Assembly (NCBI GenBank): GCA_018657495.1
Contig: JABHXA010000012.1
Coordinates: 24,618-88,617 of the forward strand
Length of the DNA stretch: 64,000 bases
Direction of reading: 5' to 3'
From: Fidelibacterota bacterium
GTDB taxonomy: Bacteria > Fidelibacterota > Marinisomatia > SCGC-AAA003-L08 > JACNLC01
The translations under genes and the position numbers were made by a program. Positions 18,997-25,930 of this stretch are shown in pieces; the first letter of the stretch is position 1; every line of letters begins with the position of its first letter. The notes beneath the pieces are model-generated. The model saw only the letters and a program-made list of their open reading frames with translations, had not been told where the DNA came from and searched no databases.

Positions 18997-19101
18997 ATCG
19001 GGTTAAGTTCGTAGTGATTTAATTCCATTATACATCTGGGATACTATTTATTGGAATAGGATTAATCCAGATTCAAAAACAATTTAAGTCAGAAAATGGT
19101 T

Positions 19102-19335
19102 TTATAATTTTACCCTATTAGAGTTTATGGGATTTTGATTGAGATTCCAAACAAGGGCCCGTCCATTTCCTTTCAACCTCACTAAACCGATTTCCCGTTC
19201 CATATTCTTGACCCAAGTAGGGCATGGATTATTATAAGATAATTTGAGAGATTTTTTGAGCTCCGCCCATGTTGATCCTTTTGGATTATTTTGAAGCTCA
19301 TTCTGAATCAATTCTCTAAATTCTACATATCGCAT
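19102..19335 (-). CDS. Small winged-helix-like protein
   Basis: A 77-aa basic protein on the opposite strand to its neighbours. AGGAGG (complement of 19342-19347) lies six bases before the ATG, the best ribosome site in this region, so I believe the gene is real. The sequence FRELIQNELQ, TWAELKKSLKL and the block NPCPTWVKNMEREIGLVRLK followed by GRALVW look like a compact winged helix. A two-stranded wing rich in Lys/Arg closes it. I recall similar small conserved hypothetical proteins but no assigned function. DNA binding is inference. It is divergent from the thiolase-like operon across a 417-base AT-rich gap and might regulate it. Confidence 0.7.
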   Translation of the reverse strand: MRYVEFRELIQNELQNNPKGSTWAELKKSLKLSYNNPCPTWVKNMEREIGLVRLKGNGRALVWNLNQNPINSNRVKL

Positions 19336-19752
19336 ATTTACCCTCCTGGTATAATTGGATTCCTACTAAAAATAAAATGATATATCAAAATATGGTATTA
19401 GTTTTTTTAATGATTCCACTATTGAAACAAAAATAATTATTGACCAAATCACAACAAATTTTAATTTTCATATCCAAAATTGATACAAAATAGAAACATA
19501 TCTATTCAAAATAACATTGGGATTTCTGTAAATTTGCCCTATAAAATATGTGATTATCTTATTATAAGTAATCCATATCGGAAAATTTAAATAATTACCA
19601 AATGAGTATCATTATTTAAAACCAATTTATAAATTATTTGAAATCCGACATCACCCCAAAACAACATATTTTGATTGTCTAAAATGATGACGAATTGACA
19701 CTCTGATAATGATATTGGTTTTCTAAAATGATACACAAGCAAAGGGAATCTT
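19336..19752. promoter_or_regulatory. AT-rich divergent intergenic region with an 11-bp direct repeat
   Basis: This 417-base stretch separates the minus-strand winged-helix-like gene from the plus-strand thiolase-like operon and has no plausible gene. TCTAAAATGAT occurs at 19678-19688 and again at 19722-19732, exactly 44 bases apart. A TTGACA lies between them at 19695-19700, but the nearest -10-like element (TAAAAT, 19724-19729) is 23 bases away, so a classical sigma-70 promoter is not proven. The repeats are candidate operator sites for the downstream operon. Confidence 0.35.
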
Positions 19753-21177
19753 ATGATTACATTCAGTGAGAGACAACTCAGAATCCCGCAGATGAGTAAA
19801 CCAGTTTACATGGTTACAGGCGGAATGTCCAAATTTGGAAGAGCAATTCCTGAAAAACGAACCGAAGAGCTTGTAATTGACGCTTTTACCGAAGCTGCTC
19901 AATTTATCGGTAAATCCCCAAGAGAGCTAAAAAAATATATCCATTCATGTTATTATGGTCACTTTGCTGATCATTTCGGCGATCAGTTACTTGGTGAAGC
20001 ACTTATTCATGACCGTCTCGGTCTTGATCCACTAGGAAATGTTGGAATTAAGACTGGTGGTGCCACCGGGGGATCAACTATGTGGGAAGCATTTAAGGCA
20101 GTTGCATCCGGGTATTCTGACTGCGTTCTCGCCATGGGTTGGGAAAGGATGGATGAAGTTCCAACTGATGAGGGAAATAATTATATCTCTTGTGCTGCTG
20201 ACAAAGACTGGGAAACACCTCTCGGTCATATTTATACAGGTTATTATGCAGTAATGGCTCAGAAATATTGGCAGGTATTCGGGAAATCAGAAAAATCATT
20301 CAGGAATACAATGGCTGAAATAGCCGTAAAGAATCGTGGGTATGCCAGGATGAACCCTCATGCCCAGGGTCCTATGAAAATTACCGTGGAAGATGTCCTA
20401 AATTCACCAGTTGTTGCCGATCCTCTCCGAGCTCTGGATTGTTGTCTGATGAGTGTTGGAGCTGCATGTGCAATATTATGTGATGAAAAAACTGCCTATG
20501 AACTGACTGATAATCCATTGCAGGTTTATGTTTCAGCTGGAAGTCACACGCTTCGACCTGCCGATCGACGTAATATGGCTATTCCACTTCTACCAAATGA
20601 AACAGCTGATCAGTATAAGGATCTTGGTGACAGATTCCCCGGTGGAGATAGATATCCTGGATTTACAGGATTCCTTGCCGCTCGCATGGCAGCCTATTAT
20701 GTCTATGGTATGGCTGGGATTGTTGATCCCACAGAAGATCTCGATCTAGTAGAATTACATGACGCCTTTACCATTAGTGATATTCAATCTTATGAAGATG
20801 TAGGAATAAGGCCATATGGAGAAGGTCGGAACTATGTTGAATCCGGCGACTGCTACCATATCAATCCACTAACAGGTAAACCAGGGAAATTACCAGCAAA
20901 TCTTTCCGGTGGACTTATCGGTTGTATGCATGCAGTTGGTGCAACAGGAATTATGCAGGTTATCGAAATCGGACAGCATATTTGGGGCAGATGGGCAGAA
21001 ATGCACAGCAATCAGGCCAAATGGGATGACTTTGGGAGAACCAAACCTGAAGATTGGACCGATTTACAGGTGAAAGACGCCAAAAGAGGTTTGGCTATCA
21101 GCCATGCCGGTGTTGGTTCGCATGTGACGGCAACCGTTGTAGTTGATCCAAATCACAAATTGGAAGGAAGTAAATAA
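19753..21177 (+). CDS. Thiolase-fold protein lacking the nucleophilic cysteine (SCP-x/Ltp2-like)
   Basis: A 474-aa member of the thiolase superfamily, SCP-x/lipid-transfer-thiolase branch. The region LGEALIHDRLGL, TGGATGGSTMWEAF, SGYSDCVLAMGWERMDE aligns with the segment that in thiolases contains ExACASG. The nucleophilic cysteine position is Gly103 here. LVELHDAFTI, NLSGGLIG and CMHAVGATG (with the catalytic-region histidine) are kept. Loss of the acyl-carrying cysteine with retention of the fold is known for Ltp2 aldolases, which work with a DUF35 partner, and DUF35 is the next gene. An aldolase or non-canonical C-C bond enzyme is therefore more likely than a normal thiolase (inference). 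The start could also be at the internal ATG 19795. Confidence 0.85.
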   Translation: MITFSERQLRIPQMSKPVYMVTGGMSKFGRAIPEKRTEELVIDAFTEAAQFIGKSPRELKKYIHSCYYGHFADHFGDQLLGEALIHDRLGLDPLGNVGIKTGGATGGSTMWEAFKAVASGYSDCVLAMGWERMDEVPTDEGNNYISCAADKDWETPLGHIYTGYYAVMAQKYWQVFGKSEKSFRNTMAEIAVKNRGYARMNPHAQGPMKITVEDVLNSPVVADPLRALDCCLMSVGAACAILCDEKTAYELTDNPLQVYVSAGSHTLRPADRRNMAIPLLPNETADQYKDLGDRFPGGDRYPGFTGFLAARMAAYYVYGMAGIVDPTEDLDLVELHDAFTISDIQSYEDVGIRPYGEGRNYVESGDCYHINPLTGKPGKLPANLSGGLIGCMHAVGATGIMQVIEIGQHIWGRWAEMHSNQAKWDDFGRTKPEDWTDLQVKDAKRGLAISHAGVGSHVTATVVVDPNHKLEGSK

Positions 21178-21179
21178 TA

Positions 21180-21779
21180 ATGAATAATCAAAATAATAGA
21201 GGCACTGTAAAAGTTGTAAATGGAAGATATCGTCCTGAAGGTAAATTTCATATAGCTTACCCTAATACTCCAATATATGATGAAAACAATAAACTTATGG
21301 GAGTTACAAATCCACGGGATTTAACCCATATTCATTCTTATGGCGGTGAAGCCATTTTCTTTGAATCATTAAAGGATGGAAAACTCCTCGGTACCCAATG
21401 CAATAATCCTGATTGTGAGCACACTGGCAATATTGCTATACCATTTAAAATTCATTGCCCTGATTGTCTGGGAAAGAATACAGTCATTGATTTGACAAAA
21501 AAAGCCTATGAATCTGCAACAGTTCATACATTCATGATAACCGAAAGAACAGGTGCATTTAATACGCTCGAAAAACCTATCAGGTTTATCAATATTGAGT
21601 TTGAAGGTGTTGATACAATCCTGATGAGTTATATGTCGGTCGGTGAACCTGAAATCGGAATGAAAGTAGTACCGATTTTCAAGACAGTAGATCCGACATT
21701 CACTATTCTTGATATGTCATGGGTTCCCAAAGGTACAGCTGATGACCAGTTGCCTGAAGGATTTTCATTTAGCGAATAA
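21180..21779 (+). CDS. DUF35 zinc-ribbon/OB-fold protein, partner of the thiolase-like protein
   Basis: A 199-aa protein with a rubredoxin-like zinc ribbon (CNNPDCEHTG...HCPDC, four cysteines) followed by an OB-fold-like region (YESATVHTFMITERTG, RFINIEFEGVDTILMSYM). This is the DUF35/ChsH2-C order. Such proteins bind acyl-CoA and form obligate complexes with thiolase-superfamily enzymes. The ATG follows the thiolase-like stop by two bases, so equimolar production is expected. The N-terminal 45 residues before the ribbon are unlike the minimal family and may reach onto the partner. A crotonase gene follows, giving a three-gene acyl-CoA operon. Confidence 0.88.
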   Translation: MNNQNNRGTVKVVNGRYRPEGKFHIAYPNTPIYDENNKLMGVTNPRDLTHIHSYGGEAIFFESLKDGKLLGTQCNNPDCEHTGNIAIPFKIHCPDCLGKNTVIDLTKKAYESATVHTFMITERTGAFNTLEKPIRFINIEFEGVDTILMSYMSVGEPEIGMKVVPIFKTVDPTFTILDMSWVPKGTADDQLPEGFSFSE

Positions 21780-21802
21780 ATATCATATAATATGATTACT
21801 GA

Positions 21803-21836
21803 TATGGGGATGCATTTTTCTGCGTCCCCGTATTGT
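21803..21836 (+). terminator. Hairpin between DUF35 and crotonase genes (terminator or attenuator)
   Basis: GGGGATGCA (21806-21814) pairs with TGCGTCCCC (21821-21829) with one G-U wobble, extended by further A-T and wobble pairs on both sides, around a six-base loop. Only a short, interrupted T stretch (GTATTGTTTT) follows. It may terminate partly or stabilise the upstream mRNA rather than stop transcription fully. Confidence 0.5.
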
Positions 21837-21852
21837 TTTAAGGAGAAATAAT

Positions 21853-22629
21853 ATGGGAAATTTAGTTAGATATACTTGTCAGGATGATGGGATGGCATTC
21901 CTCACATTGGCAAATTCACCTGTAAATACATTATCACAGAATATGCTCAATGAATTTTTAGAGGTGGTAGAAAATATTGAAAATGACCCCGCTGTTCGGG
22001 TTCTGATCATATCATCTAATCAGAGGTATTTTTGTGTCGGGTTGGATTTGAAAGAGCAATCAGGATTTAAGGCAGAACAATCTGTTGAGTCTGTACAAAA
22101 AATTCAAAACTGCTTCGATAAAATCGCCACATTACCTATCCCGGTTATTTGTGCAGTAAATGGAGCAGCCCTTGGTGGTGGTGCAGAACTGGCAATTAGC
22201 GGTGATTTTAGGATTCTTGAAGAATCAGCCATAATTGGGTTTCCTGAAACTGGTTTAGGCATCATCCCAGGTGCTGGTGGAACACAGCGATTACCAAGAT
22301 TGGTTGGTGTATCAAAAGCAAAATATTGGATATTTACCGGCAACCAGTTTTCATCAGAAGAAGCGATGGAAGATGGGGTTGCAGATTTCATTGTAGATGA
22401 TGGGATTTTATTAGAATCTGCAATAGAACTCGCCGATGAAATTTTGTCATCGGGACCCCTGGCTGTTAAGGCAGCGAAAAATGCAATTGAAAAAGGCATG
22501 GGCTTACCTATGAAAGATGCCCTCGATCTTGAAATTAGTTCATTTCAAAAGCTTGTAAATACAAAGGACTGGAATGAGGGTCTGAAAGCTTTTCTTGCAA
22601 AAAGAAAAGCAAATTGGCAGGGTGAATAA
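21853..22629 (+). CDS. Enoyl-CoA hydratase/isomerase family protein
   Basis: A 258-aa crotonase-fold enzyme with AGGAG eleven bases before the ATG. Oxyanion-hole segments FCVGLDLKEQ and NGAALGGGAELAISG are present. Catalytic glutamates appear in GGGAELA and FPETGLGIIPGAGGTQRL, so hydratase chemistry is possible; isomerase activity is the alternative. It follows the thiolase-like/DUF35 pair across a hairpin, suggesting its substrate or product is shared with them. It differs clearly from the crotonase at 6899 (for example GVADFIV versus GLVNEVV), so the two are paralogues rather than a recent duplication. Confidence 0.9.
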   Translation: MGNLVRYTCQDDGMAFLTLANSPVNTLSQNMLNEFLEVVENIENDPAVRVLIISSNQRYFCVGLDLKEQSGFKAEQSVESVQKIQNCFDKIATLPIPVICAVNGAALGGGAELAISGDFRILEESAIIGFPETGLGIIPGAGGTQRLPRLVGVSKAKYWIFTGNQFSSEEAMEDGVADFIVDDGILLESAIELADEILSSGPLAVKAAKNAIEKGMGLPMKDALDLEISSFQKLVNTKDWNEGLKAFLAKRKANWQGE

Positions 22630-22751
22630 GAAATTATCCAATAAATTATTTTCTGATTCCGTCATTTGTTTTAATTGAAGCATTTGATTTATTTCTGGTT
22701 GGATCATGTTAATCTCTTCAAATAGTATTGAGTCATTCAAAAAGGATAAAT

Positions 22752-24452
22752 ATGATAAAATATGTAAATAATTTGATAGTATTGTTTGTTCTCATTCTGG
22801 GATGTCGTCAAGCTCCAGGACCATATGTGGTGCCAAAAAATACGGTAAAGATTCCAGTTGAAAGCGGCGTGTATCCAGAGCTAACCCTTTCGGATAGACT
22901 GCGGGGTGAATTGAATGATTATAAGAATTGTTATGATATTCATTTTTACAGACTCAATGTTGATGTAGATATTTTATCAGAACGAATCTCAGGAATTGTT
23001 GAATTTCATGCCAATGTGGAAGCAGACCTCGATACCGTACAATTTGATTTATATAAAAATCTCGAAATAGAAAAAATCACTCATAATAACCAGATTATGG
23101 AATATTATCGAGTAGAGAATTCTGTTTATGCCATACTTCCCGATCATTCAGCGGGTGAGCAGATTGAATTTACTGTATCATATTCCGGATTTCCTAAAAA
23201 AGCCATCAGACCGCCATGGGATGGAGGTTTTGTCTGGTCGAAGGATAAAAATAATAATCCATGGATTGGTGTGGCCTGTGAAGGAGACGGGGCAAGCCTA
23301 TGGTGGCCAAATAAAGATCATCCCACTGAAGAGCCTGACAGCATGGAGATTATCATTACAGTTCCCTCGAATATGGTAGCAGTTGCCAATGGGAAATTTG
23401 TTTCAAAACAAATCTTTGAAAATGACTCATCTGATTTCAACATCGAAAAAGCTCGTTACACCTGGAGTGTAAAAAATCCAATTAATAATTATAATGTAAC
23501 CTTAAATATTGGTGATTACGTTACGGTGTCCGATACATTGATGAATAAGGCAGGTGTGCAGTTTATTGACCACTATGTTCTTTCTTATAGCAAGGAAGTG
23601 GCATCTGAACATTTTAAACAGGCAATTGATGTAGTTCATTATTTTGAAAAAGTATTTGGTGAATACCCCTGGTGGGAGGATGGCTATCGTCTTGTTGAAA
23701 CTCCTTATCGAGGTATGGAACATCAATCTGCAATTGCCTATGGTAATGAGTTCGAAAATAGCAATAATTATTATATATATGACCTTGTAGATTATATAAT
23801 TCTCCATGAAACTGCTCACGAATGGTGGGGCAATAATGTGACGGCCTGCGATGGTGCGGATGTATGGATTCATGAAACTTTTGGTACTTATGCAGAAGTA
23901 ATGTACATAGAAGAAAAACTTGGTAGACTTACGAGTATCGATTATCTGATGACCAAAAGAAAAAATATTAGAAATCTGCTTCCTATGAAGGGACCGAGGC
24001 ATGTGAATTATTGGGGTTTTGATGACGTGTACTGGAAAGGTGCATGGATGATTCATACGTTAAGAAGTGTAATTGATGATGATCCGCTATTTTATAATAT
24101 TCTATTGGAATTCCAGGTCCAAAATAGAAAAAGTATTGTATGCACTGAAGATTTTATACAATTTGTGAATGTGAAAACAGATAATAATTTCCAGTATTTC
24201 TTTGATCAATATTTATATAATCGGAAGCCTCCTACATTCGAATACTTTGTTTCAAATGATCAACTGACATATCAGTGGACTGGTGTGAATGATGATTTTG
24301 TGATGCCATTGATTATAGGGATTAATAAAGAGCCTGTTACGATTTATCCTTCAAATTCGAAGCAGAAAATCGTAATTCCGCTTCATGCAATTATTGAAAT
24401 TCCAGAACGATATTATTATATGGCAGTCAACGATTTAGGAGAAATTGAATAG
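22752..24452 (+). CDS. M1 family metallopeptidase lipoprotein
   Basis: A 566-aa gluzincin aminopeptidase-like protein exported as a lipoprotein. The N-terminus has a hydrophobic stretch ending LILGC. The zinc site is HETAH (residues 352-356), followed eighteen residues later by the glutamate in WIHETFGTY. The substrate-binding motif is RGMEHQSAIAYG, in place of the usual GxMEN. An N-terminal beta saddle domain (about 45-240) precedes the catalytic domain. The long C-terminal helical domain of classical aminopeptidase N is absent, as in many periplasmic M1 proteins. I chose ATG 22752, after AAAGGA, over an earlier in-frame codon at 22728 because it gives a proper lipoprotein signal. Confidence 0.92.
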   Translation: MIKYVNNLIVLFVLILGCRQAPGPYVVPKNTVKIPVESGVYPELTLSDRLRGELNDYKNCYDIHFYRLNVDVDILSERISGIVEFHANVEADLDTVQFDLYKNLEIEKITHNNQIMEYYRVENSVYAILPDHSAGEQIEFTVSYSGFPKKAIRPPWDGGFVWSKDKNNNPWIGVACEGDGASLWWPNKDHPTEEPDSMEIIITVPSNMVAVANGKFVSKQIFENDSSDFNIEKARYTWSVKNPINNYNVTLNIGDYVTVSDTLMNKAGVQFIDHYVLSYSKEVASEHFKQAIDVVHYFEKVFGEYPWWEDGYRLVETPYRGMEHQSAIAYGNEFENSNNYYIYDLVDYIILHETAHEWWGNNVTACDGADVWIHETFGTYAEVMYIEEKLGRLTSIDYLMTKRKNIRNLLPMKGPRHVNYWGFDDVYWKGAWMIHTLRSVIDDDPLFYNILLEFQVQNRKSIVCTEDFIQFVNVKTDNNFQYFFDQYLYNRKPPTFEYFVSNDQLTYQWTGVNDDFVMPLIIGINKEPVTIYPSNSKQKIVIPLHAIIEIPERYYYMAVNDLGEIE

Positions 24453-24670
24453 GTTCTTTTTGTTGAGGATAGATTAAATTCTATACAGGCCGCCAATCAT
24501 AACTGAGACAGCTGGTGAAACGTTGTAGATTAAGACATAGTTAGGCATCGAAAACCAGAACGGCTTGTTTTATTGGCTATTTATTGTGTGAAAAGATCAA
24601 CTATGTGGATTCAATCTTAGATTTAATAATCCTTTTCAATTCAGTAATGTGAAGTCTTCAATATCAAAAA

Positions 24671-25684
24671 TCAAGGTGTAGAGAATAATTTTTCATCCAT
24701 GGAATATTGGACAAATGTAGCATACTCCTGCAGTTCCTTTAGATCTAAGGCACCCATATAACTTAGAGCACTTCTTAATCCTGCATCAATTTTATCCAGA
24801 ATATTCTGTACGCTGCCCTTATAACTGACAATTGTCTCATCACCTTCAATATAGTAGGGATTGGACTTGCTTTTATTTTGAACGGCAAAAGAAGCGGATC
24901 CACGATATGCCTTGTAAAGCTTTCCATTATATTTAAGTATATTTCCCTCAGCTTCTTTTGTACCGGCAAACATCCTGCCTACCATCACAAGATCTGCACC
25001 AAGGCCTAAAGCTAAAGATATATGGCCCACATCTCTGACGCCGCCGTCGGCAATAATAAGTGAATCCAGATTCTTTTCTTTTTTAATATATTTACATTCA
25101 AGAAGTGCGGACACAATTCCCTGCCCAACACCAGTCATAATCGAAGTTGTGCACATTGACCCGTTTCCAATACCTACTCTGATAGCATCCACTCCTAATC
25201 CAGCAAGATATTCAAAACCTTCCATAGACGCCACATTTCCGCAGATAACAAATGTATCACCAAAATCTTTTATCATTTTAATAACCGGCTCCACATGGAT
25301 ATTGAATCCGTTGGCGACATCGAGAATAAATAATCTAGCACCTTTGCTGTAGATATTTTTGATGAACAGTTCGTCTTCAAGACCAACTGCGATAAAACAA
25401 TCCGTACCTAAATCTGAAAGCATCTCATAATGATTGATCCTCTCTTCGGAAGATTGAAAACGATGGATCATTCCAAGCATTCCGTTCTTGGATAATACCT
25501 TACACATTTCAATGCCACTTATAGTATCCATTGGCGCTGGAAGAACTGGCATATTTAAAGAAATGGAATTCCCGTTATTGTGAATCTTTTTTGATAAATC
25601 TATGCTGCGTCTCGTACTGGATTTTGAAATATTTCTGGGGACCATGGAAATATTCTGATAAGTATAGGTAGGGGATAATGCCAT
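24671..25684 (-). CDS. IMP dehydrogenase/GMP reductase family protein lacking CBS domains
   Basis: A 337-aa TIM-barrel enzyme of the IMPDH/GMPR family, close to GMP reductase in length, with no CBS (Bateman) insert. The catalytic loop reads GIGNGSMCTTSIMTGVG, keeping the cysteine and the following threonine but with changes from the usual GPGSxCTTR. Other family marks are MPVLPAPMDTISG, FVICGNVAS, DGGVRDVGHISLALGLGAD and the flap YRGSASFAVQ. It would interconvert IMP/XMP or GMP/IMP; which one cannot be decided from motifs alone, and a CBS-less IMPDH is possible. AAGGAA lies upstream of the ATG. It is convergent with the M1 peptidase gene and divergent from the O-antigen-ligase gene. Confidence 0.85.
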   Translation of the reverse strand: MALSPTYTYQNISMVPRNISKSSTRRSIDLSKKIHNNGNSISLNMPVLPAPMDTISGIEMCKVLSKNGMLGMIHRFQSSEERINHYEMLSDLGTDCFIAVGLEDELFIKNIYSKGARLFILDVANGFNIHVEPVIKMIKDFGDTFVICGNVASMEGFEYLAGLGVDAIRVGIGNGSMCTTSIMTGVGQGIVSALLECKYIKKEKNLDSLIIADGGVRDVGHISLALGLGADLVMVGRMFAGTKEAEGNILKYNGKLYKAYRGSASFAVQNKSKSNPYYIEGDETIVSYKGSVQNILDKIDAGLRSALSYMGALDLKELQEYATFVQYSMDEKLFSTP

Positions 25685-25930
25685 TTAATGGGATTCCTTT
25701 ATAACTTCGGTTTAAATAATTCTGTATCTCACCAAATATTTTAAGAAATCATACCGATGTGATGTATTGATAATTATTCAATAATAACACTTTCAGGTAG
25801 GAAATATTCAAGAAAACCTGCTGTTTTTAAAATCACTTTTTTCTCATTTAGGCTTATAACTAATATTGAGCAGTCAAAACTGAAGGATTTGCACTCATTA
25901 ATCAACAAACACATTTTTTATGTGATTTAG

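Noticed and set aside
23502..24056. Minus-strand frame of 184 codons inside the M1 peptidase gene
   Set aside because: The sense strand carries the zinc motif and is clearly coding; the antisense product has no family features.
25685..25930. Mobile-element boundary near the ligase/T9SS cluster
   Set aside because: I see no terminal inverted repeats, target duplications, integrase or tRNA-end repeat; composition matches the neighbours.
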